The notes: generated by a model from the letters alone, not told the origin. A stretch of 16,484 nt of DNA from an uncultured Alphaproteobacteria bacterium (GCA_937967725.1 CALBSY010000144.1:1-16484), one strand, 5' to 3'. Shown: positions 1 to 6,562, counted from the first letter of the stretch. Numbers and translations: made by a program.

Positions 1-234
1 GGCCGGTCGGTGCGTACTTGGCTCATGCACGAGCTTGGTGCGCGGGAGCACGCAACCGCTCCATTTCCACCTGCGCGCGGTCTGGTGGCGCCATTGGCCG
101 TCGCGGCGGCGCGTCGCGGCAAGGCCGATTTCATGCCGCTATGGAGCGGGCAGGGCGGGCCGCGCGCGCAAGAGGCGTCAACCGCAAAGATTTTCGCGCA
201 AATCCGGGACCAGGCGTTGGCGCTGCTGCGCTAG
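1..234 (+). CDS. Nitronate monooxygenase, C-terminal part (5' end outside window)
   Basis: The frame is open from base 1 and ends at a TAG at 232-234, so about 77 C-terminal codons are visible. The segment APLAVAAARRGKADFMPLWS followed by GQGGPRAQE resembles the tail of FMN-dependent nitronate monooxygenases (2-nitropropane dioxygenase family), where a basic Ala-rich helix leads into a W[AS]GQ motif and a final amphipathic helix. Known members oxidise alkyl nitronates to carbonyl compounds and nitrite in the cytoplasm. The catalytic His and the FMN-binding core lie upstream of the window and cannot be checked. The family call rests on this tail only. Confidence 0.72.
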   Translation, partial: GRSVRTWLMHELGAREHATAPFPPARGLVAPLAVAAARRGKADFMPLWSGQGGPRAQEASTAKIFAQIRDQALALLR

Positions 235-278
235 CTGTTAACGGCGGTCTAACGCCGCGCTGCTAGGCTTCGCCTCCC

Positions 279-671
279 ATGAGTTCGCGTATCAAGCTTT
301 CGGCGCAGACGGCTGCGGGCGTGATCGTGCTTGCGGCGGCGGTTTGGTATCTGGCCAAGGAGCCCGAGTTCAGGCGCGATCCGCTGATCGAAGCGCTAGG
401 GCTTGCACGTCTCGCCGCTACTTACGAAGCCAGTTACAAAGACTGCGCCGACGAGCGCTACGAACGCAATGCGGATGCGCACGGGCTCGCGCTCGCCGCA
501 ATCGGCCGCTGGGCCCACGCCTTCCCAGCGCGGAGCGACGCCGAGGCTGTGCGCTTCGCGCACGCGGCGCTGCCCGAGTGCAGGCTCGACATGCTGGTGC
601 GCCAACGGCGCATCGGTTGGACGCGGGCGCAGCGGCGTCAGCGCATCGTCATCGATATCGACGCGCATTAG
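279..671 (+). CDS. Hypothetical membrane-anchored protein, 130 aa
   Basis: I do not recognise a family. The N-terminus (about residues 10-26, AAGVIVLAAAVWYLA) is a hydrophobic segment after a short basic head, which fits a signal anchor or uncleaved signal. The rest is a soluble, Arg/Ala-rich, mainly helical domain with two cysteines (in YKDCAD and PECRLD) that could form a disulfide if periplasmic. No Shine-Dalgarno precedes the ATG at 279. A GCTAGGCT word at 262-269 resembles a Caulobacter-type -10 box placed so that transcription would begin almost at the ATG, so a leaderless mRNA is possible. Codon use matches the neighbours. It lies 44 bp after the nitronate monooxygenase gene and could be cotranscribed with it. 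Confidence 0.6.
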   Translation: MSSRIKLSAQTAAGVIVLAAAVWYLAKEPEFRRDPLIEALGLARLAATYEASYKDCADERYERNADAHGLALAAIGRWAHAFPARSDAEAVRFAHAALPECRLDMLVRQRRIGWTRAQRRQRIVIDIDAH

Positions 672-723
672 GTCTCCGGTTCGATTGCCTCACGCTACGC
701 GCGTCCGTCACGATGGAGCGCGC

Positions 724-1608
724 CTAGGGACGGAAGATGAGCCGCAGCCCGGCGCCGAGGTCGGGCGAGGTGTCGGTCAGGCCGCCGGATGCGTAGGCCA
801 CGAGACGAGTGCGGCTGGTCAGATCGTATCCCGTATAAAGGGTCGCGCTTGTTGCGTCCTCGGTGCCTGAGACCGTGGACTCGGACCAATCGACGCCGGC
901 GCCGATCAGGAAATGAGAACTCGCCTGGATCTGCGCCCCGATCCCACCGAAGACGCCGCCTTCCTCGCTTTCGAACCCATGCGCATAGCCGACGCCTCCG
1001 TATAGGCTGAAGCTATCCGTCAGGGGCAGCGCGTAATTGGCGCCCAACGAGCCGATGACTTCACCGGCGCCGAGTGATTTGTCTTCGTCCCCTGTCGGCA
1101 ATCGCGCGCCTGCGCCGATCGTGAGGCCGCCGCCGCTCTCGTGCCGAAAGGGAGCGAACGATAGCGACAACGTGGCGTCGCCCAATCCCTGCTCTTGTAT
1201 CGTTGTCGGGACCGGTGGCGGGACGGGCGCCGGCGAAGGGCTTTGCCCGGGTAGTGAGATGCCGAGATCGATGCCGCCGCCGCCAATCCCCAGCCCCGCA
1301 GCCGCCCCGCCGGCGCCGCCGCCGCCGACGCCGCCGGCTGCACCGGGAATGATGTTGCCGCTGCCTTCAAGGTCAACGTACGGCACGGTGATAGCGAAGG
1401 ACCAATTGTTGCCGCGATAAGCCGCTGTCAGCGGAATCTGGTAGATCGTTGTATCCTGCGCTTCGCCGTAATCGCCCGAAGTATAATCGACGCCGGCCGA
1501 GAACGACCAAGGATTGTCTTGGGCGGCCGCAACCGGGACCGAGATGCACGACAATAAGCTCGCCCCCAGCAACAGCCGGCTGAGGCGCGTGAAGCGATTG
1601 GTTCTCAT
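724..1608 (-). CDS. Outer-membrane beta-barrel 'transporter'-type protein with Gly/Pro-rich insert
   Basis: This 294-aa protein has a Sec signal peptide (basic MRTNRFTRLSR, hydrophobic core, cleavage probably after VAAAQ near residue 30). It then shows alternating polar/aromatic beta-strands typical of a barrel: WSFSAGVDYTSGDYGE, NWSFAITVPYVDLEG, ATLSLSFAPF, LTIGAGARLPTGDEDKSLG, SFSLYGGVGYAHGFE, and a final strand LGAGLRLIFRP. The VPYVDLEGSGNIIPG and GARLPTGDE...LGAGE segments are characteristic of proteins annotated 'transporter' in the phenol-degradation MetA-like barrel group; substrate is unknown. Residues 83-116 are almost pure Gly/Ala and residues 120-134 are Pro-rich, probably an extended loop. 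The gene points away from the amyloid cassette, so it is not part of that operon. The C-terminus ends in Arg-Pro, not the usual terminal Phe. Confidence 0.72.
   Translation of the reverse strand: MRTNRFTRLSRLLLGASLLSCISVPVAAAQDNPWSFSAGVDYTSGDYGEAQDTTIYQIPLTAAYRGNNWSFAITVPYVDLEGSGNIIPGAAGGVGGGGAGGAAAGLGIGGGGIDLGISLPGQSPSPAPVPPPVPTTIQEQGLGDATLSLSFAPFRHESGGGLTIGAGARLPTGDEDKSLGAGEVIGSLGANYALPLTDSFSLYGGVGYAHGFESEEGGVFGGIGAQIQASSHFLIGAGVDWSESTVSGTEDATSATLYTGYDLTSRTRLVAYASGGLTDTSPDLGAGLRLIFRP
1301..1340. repeat. GCC/CCG trinucleotide-rich tract
   Basis: An imperfect run of GCC/CCG triplets inside the beta-barrel gene. Read on the minus strand it encodes the Gly/Ala block at about residues 90-103. 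Slippage in units of three would change loop length without breaking the frame. Confidence 0.5.
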
Positions 1609-1820
1609 GGTAGCCCCCGAACATTTCCCTCACGGCGCTAAACGAACAATCGGCGCGAAGGTTTCTGCGCCGCGCATAAAAAGAAGCAGGCGGTAGCGCG
1701 CGGCGCCGTTCGAGCCCGCCCTTTCCCTTGGACGTTCCAGTTGACGCGTCGGCGCGCCAGCGAGCGTCGATCATTGCGCCGCTGGTGCAGCTCGCGCACT
1801 ATCGCTGGCGGGAGACAGGC

Positions 1821-1973
1821 ATGGGATCGCCGGCGGACTACACCATTATCGTGCTGCTCGTCGTGATTGGCGTCGGCCTCTGGTCGATGTTCGACCGGCT
1901 CGCACAGGTGCAGCGCGACATCGAAGCGCTAAAACGCAGGCTCGGGGCGGCCGAGCCGCCGCGCGAGGAGTAG
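1821..1973 (+). CDS. Small membrane protein with coiled coil, 50 aa
   Basis: I chose the ATG at 1821 because GGAGA at 1811-1815 sits 5 nt upstream. The same frame stays open upstream from a TTG at 1728, but that extension has no clear ribosome site and looks non-coding. The protein has a short polar head, one transmembrane helix (about residues 7-24, YTIIVLLVVIGVGLWSMF) and a charged heptad-like stretch (DRLAQVQRDIEALKRRLG) that should form a short coiled coil, followed by an acidic Pro-containing tail. No named family is recognised. It lies 124 bp before the curlin cassette on the same strand, and a link to the cassette is only positional. A GGCTCGG/CCGAGCC hairpin (1939-1957) falls inside its coding end. 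Confidence 0.62.
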   Translation: MGSPADYTIIVLLVVIGVGLWSMFDRLAQVQRDIEALKRRLGAAEPPREE

Positions 1974-2097
1974 CAGCGCCCCTGCAATCTGATCGCTTCG
2001 TTCAACTTCCGCTCAGGCGGCCCGAGCAATGCTTCAGGCGTTCGGGCGCGTCGAGGGCCGCGCAAGACAGTTGCAATACCCTTTGGGAGCTTGAACG

Positions 2098-2601
2098 ATG
2101 AATCGTCTTTTGATGGCCGCCGCGGCGGTCGCACTCTTCACCAGTGCCGGTACTGTCAGCGCCGCAGCGCAAAACCGGACAGTCATCACGCAATACGGTT
2201 CCGCCAATGGCGCCGCTTCGGTGCAGGACGGACGCGCGAACCAAGCCTATATGGGCCAGGAAGGCCGGCGCAATTACTCGCGCGCGGTGCAGAGCGGCTA
2301 CAGGAACTTCCTGCGTATGCAGCAAGGCGGCAGCCGCAACGAAGCGGTCACCGAACAAAACGGCAGCGACAATCTGGCCGTGACCGGTCAGGAAGGACGC
2401 AACCTGAGCGCCGGCATCTATCAATCCGGCCGCGGCAACGTCTCCGGCATCGCGCAAATCGGCAATGGCAGCATCGCCACCACCGACCAAGCCGGCCGGA
2501 ACAACACGACTGGCGTAATCCAAGTCGGCAACGCCCAAGATGCGCATGTTGTCCAGCGGGGCAGCAACAACATCACGGTCGTCGTGCAAGGCGGCCAGTA
2601 A
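2098..2601 (+). CDS. Curlin-repeat amyloid subunit (CsgA/CsgB family)
   Basis: This 167-aa secreted protein begins with a Sec signal peptide (MNRLLMAAAAVALFTSAG, cleavage near AAA-Q at 24/25). The rest is a curlin solenoid of units xGxxNxxxxxQ, for example DGRANQAYMGQ, EGRRNYSRAVQ, NGSDNLAVTGQ and SGRGNVSGIAQ. Glutamine recurs at residues 32, 43, 54, 65, 76, 87, 98, 109, 120, 131, 142, 153 and 164, exactly every 11 residues, which is two strands per classical 22-residue curlin repeat. Curlins are exported through CsgG and assemble outside the cell as cross-beta fibres for adhesion and biofilm. GGGAG at 2085-2089 precedes the ATG by 8 nt. It is first in a tight three-gene unit. Whether it is the major (CsgA) or nucleator (CsgB) subunit cannot be settled; being first, longest and most regular favours the major subunit. 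The repeats are Arg-rich, unlike E. coli CsgA. Confidence 0.88.
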   Translation: MNRLLMAAAAVALFTSAGTVSAAAQNRTVITQYGSANGAASVQDGRANQAYMGQEGRRNYSRAVQSGYRNFLRMQQGGSRNEAVTEQNGSDNLAVTGQEGRNLSAGIYQSGRGNVSGIAQIGNGSIATTDQAGRNNTTGVIQVGNAQDAHVVQRGSNNITVVVQGGQ

Positions 2602-2614
2602 ACGATGCGAAGCA

Positions 2615-2640
2615 GCGGAGAAGCGTACGCGCTTCTCCGC
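2615..2640 (+). promoter_or_regulatory. Intercistronic hairpin, 11-bp perfect stem
   Basis: GCGGAGAAGCG (2615-2625) and CGCTTCTCCGC (2630-2640) pair perfectly around a TACG loop, 13 nt after the curlin stop codon. No T-run follows, so it is not a classical intrinsic terminator. A 3'-end stabiliser or partial attenuator that raises the curlin:CsgH ratio is the most natural reading. Confidence 0.65.
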
Positions 2641-2656
2641 ACTTCCCGGAGGAAGT
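2641..2656 (+). promoter_or_regulatory. Hairpin enclosing the csgH Shine-Dalgarno
   Basis: ACTTCC (2641-2646) pairs with GGAAGT (2651-2656) around a CGGA loop. The ribosome site GGAGG (2648-2652), 7 nt before the csgH ATG, lies half in the loop and half in the stem. The hairpin abuts the 11-bp hairpin directly and could stack on it coaxially. This would limit translation initiation of csgH; the effect is inferred. Confidence 0.55.
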
Positions 2657-2659
2657 CTC

Positions 2660-3181
2660 ATGTTGAAACTGACGTTGACCATCGCCTCGCTCGGTGCGCT
2701 CGCCGCCTGCAGCGCAGCGGCGCGGCCAACGGAAGAGGCGCCTATCGCGCCTGCGGCCATCGCCAGCGAGGTTGAGTATGCCGCCCCTGACAGCAATGAA
2801 TTGGCGCTAGCCGGTGCGAGCGAGGTTGCGGCGCCGGAGAGCTACGTCGCCGCCGCGCCGGCAGCGATGATGCCTGTGGCGGCCGCCTATGCGGACGTGC
2901 GCTGCGACATCCGCGTGCGCAGAACCGCCAACGGCGTGGAACTCGAAGCGGTGGCCAGGTCGGACGAACCGGCTTTGGGCGAGTACGAATTCGTGATCAC
3001 CAAGAGTGGCGCGGCCGGTTCATCAGATATCGTCCAAGGCGGCGCGTTCGACCTTGGCGGCGGCCATTCGCAATCGCTCGGCTTGTCCGAAATCGGCATG
3101 GAACGCGGTGCGCGCTATCGGGCTCGCCTTGTCCTAAGCGACCATGATGGCGTTGTTTGCGAAGATCGGGTGCGGTCATGA
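2660..3181 (+). CDS. csgH: CsgH-like curli chaperone, predicted lipoprotein
   Basis: The ATG at 2660 has GGAGG 7 nt upstream and gives a clean lipoprotein signal, so the longer open frame to 2540 is rejected. The product is 173 aa. Residues 1-16 are a signal with lipobox LAAC (Cys17). Residues 18-77 form an Ala/Pro-rich linker with eight acidic residues and one basic. Residues 78-173 match the CsgH domain: DVRCDIRVRRTANGVELEA, then EYEFVITKSGAAGSSDIVQG, then RYRARLVLSDHDGVVCED. Cys82 and Cys167 sit in the first and last strands and could form a disulfide. CsgH is the alphaproteobacterial counterpart of CsgC, a periplasmic beta-sandwich that stops curlin subunits forming amyloid before export. 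Placement between two curlin genes supports this. Its stop codon overlaps the next start (ATGA). Lipidation would tether it to a membrane and needs testing. Confidence 0.85.
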   Translation: MLKLTLTIASLGALAACSAAARPTEEAPIAPAAIASEVEYAAPDSNELALAGASEVAAPESYVAAAPAAMMPVAAAYADVRCDIRVRRTANGVELEAVARSDEPALGEYEFVITKSGAAGSSDIVQGGAFDLGGGHSQSLGLSEIGMERGARYRARLVLSDHDGVVCEDRVRS

Positions 3182-3636
3182 AACGCAGAGTTTTTGCACT
3201 AGCCGGTCTCGTTATGGCCGCCGGTTTGGCGCCGAGCGAGCCCGACGCGCGCGCCCGCTGGTCGTCCTGGCGGGAGCGCGTGGCGACCGCGGGGCCGGTG
3301 GATCAGCGCGGCCACGGGCTCGGCGCGGCGGCGACGCAATTCGGCGCCGGCAACGACGGCGCCATCGTGCAGCGCGGCCGGGACAGCACGGCGGTGCTGC
3401 GCCAAGACGGCAACGTCAACACCGGGGCGGTGTATCAACGCGGCAGCGGAAATACCGGCGCGCTGATCCAAAACGGCGACCACAACAATGGCTGCCTGCT
3501 GCAAGCCGGAAACAATCTGGACGGCACCATGGTTCAGTCCGGCGGCGAGAACCGCGCTGTCGCGCAGACCAACGCAGGCGTGCGCGAGTATCACGGCATC
3601 GCCTGCAACCTGATCGCGGGCGCGCGCTTCCGCTAA
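3178..3636 (+). CDS. Second curlin-repeat protein, possible nucleator (CsgB-like)
   Basis: The start is the ATG at 3178, which overlaps the csgH stop as ATGA and so suggests translational coupling; no strong ribosome site is visible. The 152-aa product has a signal peptide (MKRRVFALAGLVMAAG, cleavage near ARA at about residue 27). A short Trp/Arg-containing segment follows, then curlin units such as RGRDSTAVLRQ, DGNVNTGAVYQ, RGSGNTGALIQ and NGDHNNGCLLQ. Glutamines fall at 43, 54, 65, 76, 87, 98, 109 and 120 (exact 11-residue period), then 130. Unlike the first curlin, it has two cysteines (106 in the repeat core, 143 near the end) and a non-repeat, Arg-ending tail (about residues 131-152). 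A less regular, shorter subunit with a divergent C-terminus resembles the nucleator role of CsgB, but this is inferred. It ends 7 bp from the convergent mscS gene. Confidence 0.84.
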   Translation: MKRRVFALAGLVMAAGLAPSEPDARARWSSWRERVATAGPVDQRGHGLGAAATQFGAGNDGAIVQRGRDSTAVLRQDGNVNTGAVYQRGSGNTGALIQNGDHNNGCLLQAGNNLDGTMVQSGGENRAVAQTNAGVREYHGIACNLIAGARFR

Positions 3637-3643
3637 GCGCCGG

Positions 3644-4873
3644 CTATTCCGCCGCGCGCTGATGGCTGGTCTCGCCGAACGGTATCGGCGCGTCAGGCGG
3701 GACCAGTTTAAGATGCGGGAACGGAATCTCGATGCCGTTGGCGTCGAAAGCGAGCTTGATGCGCTTCAGGTATTCGCGCCCAACACTCCATTGCGAACCA
3801 GGCCGGGTGCGCATGCGGCCTTTCAGTACGACAGATGAATCGCCGAGCTGGTCGACGCCGAACACTTCGATTTCTTGCAGAATCTGCGACCCGAACTCGG
3901 GGTCCTGCCGCAGTTCGTCGCCAACCTGCTTCATCAAATCCAGCGCCTTAACGATGTCGGACGAATAGGAGATGCCGAGGTCGAACACGGCGTTGGAGAA
4001 ATCCTTGGTCTTGTTGAAGATCACCTGCGCTTCGCCATAGGGGATCACCTGCAGCGTGCCGTCGAAGCCGCGCAGCTTGATGGTGCGCAGCGACATATCT
4101 TCGACAACGCCGCTGGCGTCGCCGATCTGCACCACGTCGCCGATCGAGACCACGTCCTCGACGATGAGGAAAATGCCGGTGAGGAAATCCTTCACCAGCG
4201 ATTGGGCGCCGAAGCCCAGCGCCACGCCAAGGATGCCGGCGCCGGCGATCAGGGGGCCGACTTCGATGCCGACGTTAGACAGCACCATCATCGTGGCGAT
4301 CACCACCAGGATGCCGGTGACGACGCCGCCGATCACTGGCGCGATGGTGCGCAATTGTGCGGCGCGGCGGGGCGTACGGGCGCGGTCGGAAATGCGGGCG
4401 AATACGCGGGCGATGGCGGCGCGGGCGAGGTCGATCACCGCCAGCATGACGACGATGGTCAGCGCCGCGCGCCCGAGCAGAAGCAAAAAGCCGCCAAACG
4501 GTCCAGCCATCAGCGCGGAAAGGTCGATTCCCCAGACGGACAAGATCACCAGCAGCACCGCAATGAAGACGGCGATACGGGCGATCGCGATGGTCCAGCC
4601 GCCGAGCTTGATGCGTTCGCCCTTCTCGCGATCGGCCTTGGGCGTGAGCTGGCGCGCCACCGCAGCGAAAATGAAGCGAAGCAGCCCCATGGCGACGTAG
4701 CCCGCGACGATGAGACCCACAGTCAGTGCGATACGGATGCCGAGTTCTTGCGGGCTAAGCGCCAGCACGTTGGCGGAGAGCGCTCGCGCCTGCGCCGGGG
4801 GCTCGCTGAATGTTGCGCGCGCGCGCGCCGCGGCTTGATTGGGCGGCTCAGCCGTCAGCCAGGCGTCGAACAT
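3644..4873 (-). CDS. MscS-family mechanosensitive ion channel
   Basis: This 409-aa inner-membrane protein opens when membrane tension rises and releases solutes during osmotic downshock. About five hydrophobic helices are visible (near residues 47-70, 95-115, 128-155, 180-200 and 205-232). The last carries the pore signature GAGILGVALGFGAQSLVKDF and LTG (about 211-233), with the small-residue spacing that lines the MscS pore. The beta domain follows: VEDVVSIGDVVQIG, GVVEDMSLRTIKLRGFDGTL and VIPYGEAQVIFN. The rest to residue 409 is the mixed alpha/beta vestibule domain. AAGGA lies just upstream of the ATG. It is longer than E. coli MscS (286 aa) because of extra N-terminal helices and is closer to the medium-sized YbdG/YnaI-like class. 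It converges on the curlin cassette and is transcribed divergently from the next gene. Confidence 0.92.
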   Translation of the reverse strand: MFDAWLTAEPPNQAAARARATFSEPPAQARALSANVLALSPQELGIRIALTVGLIVAGYVAMGLLRFIFAAVARQLTPKADREKGERIKLGGWTIAIARIAVFIAVLLVILSVWGIDLSALMAGPFGGFLLLLGRAALTIVVMLAVIDLARAAIARVFARISDRARTPRRAAQLRTIAPVIGGVVTGILVVIATMMVLSNVGIEVGPLIAGAGILGVALGFGAQSLVKDFLTGIFLIVEDVVSIGDVVQIGDASGVVEDMSLRTIKLRGFDGTLQVIPYGEAQVIFNKTKDFSNAVFDLGISYSSDIVKALDLMKQVGDELRQDPEFGSQILQEIEVFGVDQLGDSSVVLKGRMRTRPGSQWSVGREYLKRIKLAFDANGIEIPFPHLKLVPPDAPIPFGETSHQRAAE

Positions 4874-4955
4874 GGCGCGTCCTTAAGAAGTTTCCTCGGG
4901 ATTCGCTTCAACATAGCCCTTTGCGCCGCGATTTCGACCCTTCCGCGCCGTCACG

Positions 4956-4983
4956 TTGACGCAACATGCCCTACTTCTAGTTT
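4956..4983 (+). promoter_or_regulatory. Candidate promoter for the pectinacetylesterase-like gene
   Basis: TTGACGC (4956-4962), a 13-nt spacer, then TCTAGTTT (4976-4983) resembles the Caulobacter housekeeping promoter TTGACGS-N10-14-GCTANAWC. The start of transcription would fall near 4990, about 20 nt before the ATG at 5010 and just before AGGAG. The -10 match is partial. Confidence 0.4.
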
Positions 4984-5009
4984 GTCCGCGCTGACCGTGA
5001 GGAGATCGG

Positions 5010-6170
5010 ATGAGGACGTTGCTCGCTCTATGCGCGCTGGTGCTGGCCGGCTGCGGCGGCTCGGTGACGCCGCCCGCGGCGACTGCGCAGCCGGTTGCTG
5101 CGCCTCTGCCAGCAACGCAAAGCGAGTGGGTTGAACTCACGCCTCAGGCGGTCGAGATCGACGGCAGGCTGATCACGCCGACGTGCTCGGGCGCGCCGGG
5201 CGCCGATCCCGCCTATAGTTTTTGGGCCAAACGCGGGCGCAGCGACGCGCTCGTCATTTATTTCGATGGCGGCGGCGCATGCTGGGACGACGTTACCTGC
5301 GCGGTGCCGATGCGCGCAACGGATCGCGGACGCAGCGAAGGGTTCTACAAGGCCGAACTGCTGCCCGGCGACGACCCGAGACGCATGAGCGGCATCTTCG
5401 ACCTGAACGATCAGCGCAACCCGGTGCGCGATTGGAGCTTCGTTTTCGTTCCGTATTGCACGGGGGATGTGCACTCGGGGACGAATACGCAGACCTATAT
5501 CGATCCGGACACCGGCGAGACGTACACGATCGAGCATCGCGGCGCGGATAATTTTCGGCTCGTGCTGGAGTGGATGCGGGCCAATTTCGACGCGCCGGAG
5601 CGGATCCTTGTCGCCGGATCGAGCGCTGGCGCATACGGCGCGGCCACGCATTTCGCCAGCATCCGAGATGTTTTCCCAGACGGACAGGCGATTATGCTGG
5701 GTGATGCAGGGCAGGGCGTGACCGCGCCCGGTTTTCTGGAGCGGCGCAACACCAACTGGCGCTATCAGCTTCCCGAATCCGTGTTTGGCGAAGAGCCGCA
5801 GCTTACCGACGACGAAGACATCGTGGCGCGCCTGGCGCAGCACTACCCGCATGACCGCTTTGCGCAATACACGACCGCGCACGACGTGACCCAGGTGGCG
5901 TTCTTCGCGTTGATGGGCGTGAGCGACGCATGCCGGGTGTGGGCGCAAGCGATGGCGCGCGATTTGGAGGCGCGCAAAAGCGCTCCGAATTTCCGCGCCT
6001 ATGTGGCCGCGGGCGAGTCGCACACCATCCTGCGCTCTTCGCTATTCTACCGTGAGGACAGCGGCGGCGAGCCGTTTGCGCAATGGATGAATGCGCTAGT
6101 CAATGGCGGCGCGTGGGAGAGCCGCGCCTGCACGCAATGCGCCGCGCCGCCGCGGCAGTGCCGTTTCTAA
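5010..6170 (+). CDS. Pectinacetylesterase-family lipoprotein hydrolase
   Basis: The 386-aa product starts at an ATG with AGGAG upstream. It has a lipoprotein signal (LVLAGC, Cys15) followed by a Pro/Ala/Thr linker to about residue 38. The catalytic domain shows the pectinacetylesterase/Notum pattern: YFDGGGACWDD (84-94, oxyanion region), VPYCTGDVHSG (147-157), GSSAGAYGA (203-211, nucleophile Ser205), Asp292 in TAHDVTQ and GESHTIL (His338). All three triad positions are therefore occupied. Family members remove acetyl or acyl groups from pectin, and Notum removes palmitoleate from Wnt; bacterial homologues are mostly uncharacterised, so the substrate here is open. A cluster of Cys (374, 377, 384) closes the protein. 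Its TAA interlocks with the convergent gene's stop (CTAA at 6167-6170). Confidence 0.83.
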   Translation: MRTLLALCALVLAGCGGSVTPPAATAQPVAAPLPATQSEWVELTPQAVEIDGRLITPTCSGAPGADPAYSFWAKRGRSDALVIYFDGGGACWDDVTCAVPMRATDRGRSEGFYKAELLPGDDPRRMSGIFDLNDQRNPVRDWSFVFVPYCTGDVHSGTNTQTYIDPDTGETYTIEHRGADNFRLVLEWMRANFDAPERILVAGSSAGAYGAATHFASIRDVFPDGQAIMLGDAGQGVTAPGFLERRNTNWRYQLPESVFGEEPQLTDDEDIVARLAQHYPHDRFAQYTTAHDVTQVAFFALMGVSDACRVWAQAMARDLEARKSAPNFRAYVAAGESHTILRSSLFYREDSGGEPFAQWMNALVNGGAWESRACTQCAAPPRQCRF

Positions 6171-6562
6171 ACGCCGGCGCGAAACATCTGGAAGGTTCCG
6201 GAATTGCTCAAGCCGCGAAAGCGGCCGGAGATCGTGTTGCCGGCGATGGCGCCGACATAACCAAGTTCGCTTTCATCCGGATAAAACATTGTGAAGGTGG
6301 CGCCGGATATGATCCAGCGGCCTGGATAATTGTCCCCGTCGATAAACGAGCCGTCCGGTGCAAAGGTCGCGGTGAAGTTGACGGCGGTTGTGCTGTCGCC
6401 GTCATAGGCGCCGGTGATGCGCCACTCGCCGGCGATAAAGGCGGCGCCCTCAAGCTGGGCGACGGCGCCTTGGCTGCCCGGCGGCGCCGCTACGGCGTGT
6501 GGGCCGATAGCAGCCAGCGCGGCTAGCGCGAACGCGGTAACGATCGACTTAGCGAAATGCAT
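6167..6562 (-). CDS. Small secreted protein of unknown function, 131 aa
   Basis: GGAGAG lies just upstream of the ATG. A Sec signal peptide is clear (MHFAKSIVTAFALAALAAIGPHAVA, cleavage near residue 25). The mature part of about 105 residues looks like a small beta-rich domain, with strands such as GEWRITGAYDGD, NFTATFAPDGSFID, GRWIISGATFTMFYP and NTISGRFRGLSNSGTFQMF. The pattern of antiparallel strands measuring a 'W...G.w...g..f' repeat recalls small lipocalin- or avidin-like barrels, but I cannot assign a family. There are no cysteines. It is convergent with the pectinacetylesterase-like gene with a 4-bp overlap. Confidence 0.68.
   Translation of the reverse strand: MHFAKSIVTAFALAALAAIGPHAVAAPPGSQGAVAQLEGAAFIAGEWRITGAYDGDSTTAVNFTATFAPDGSFIDGDNYPGRWIISGATFTMFYPDESELGYVGAIAGNTISGRFRGLSNSGTFQMFRAGV

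Noticed and set aside
231..266. Possible terminator after the nitronate monooxygenase gene (CTAGC...GCTAG with inner CGGCG/CGCCG)
   Set aside because: Imperfect two-tier stem, no T-run, and the right arm overlaps the putative -10 word of the next gene.
1651..1672. CGGCGC-N10-GCGCCG upstream of the beta-barrel gene
   Set aside because: Six-base GC-only arms are expected by chance in DNA of this composition.
1741..1747. TTGACGC before the 50-aa membrane protein
   Set aside because: A perfect -35-like word, but no matching -10 at a permitted distance.
1939..1957. GGCTCGG-N5-CCGAGCC hairpin
   Set aside because: Lies inside coding sequence of the 50-aa protein and has no T-run; likely a by-product of codon use.
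2002..2796. 264-codon open frame opposite the first curlin gene
   Set aside because: It is a mirror of the GC-biased repeat codons. The plus strand has a signal peptide, curlin repeats and a ribosome site; the minus frame spans two real genes and the hairpins.
3875..5134. 419-codon plus-strand frame across the mscS gene
   Set aside because: Antisense shadow. The minus-strand product has the full MscS pore signature; this frame gives low-complexity His/Asp/Arg-rich sequence.
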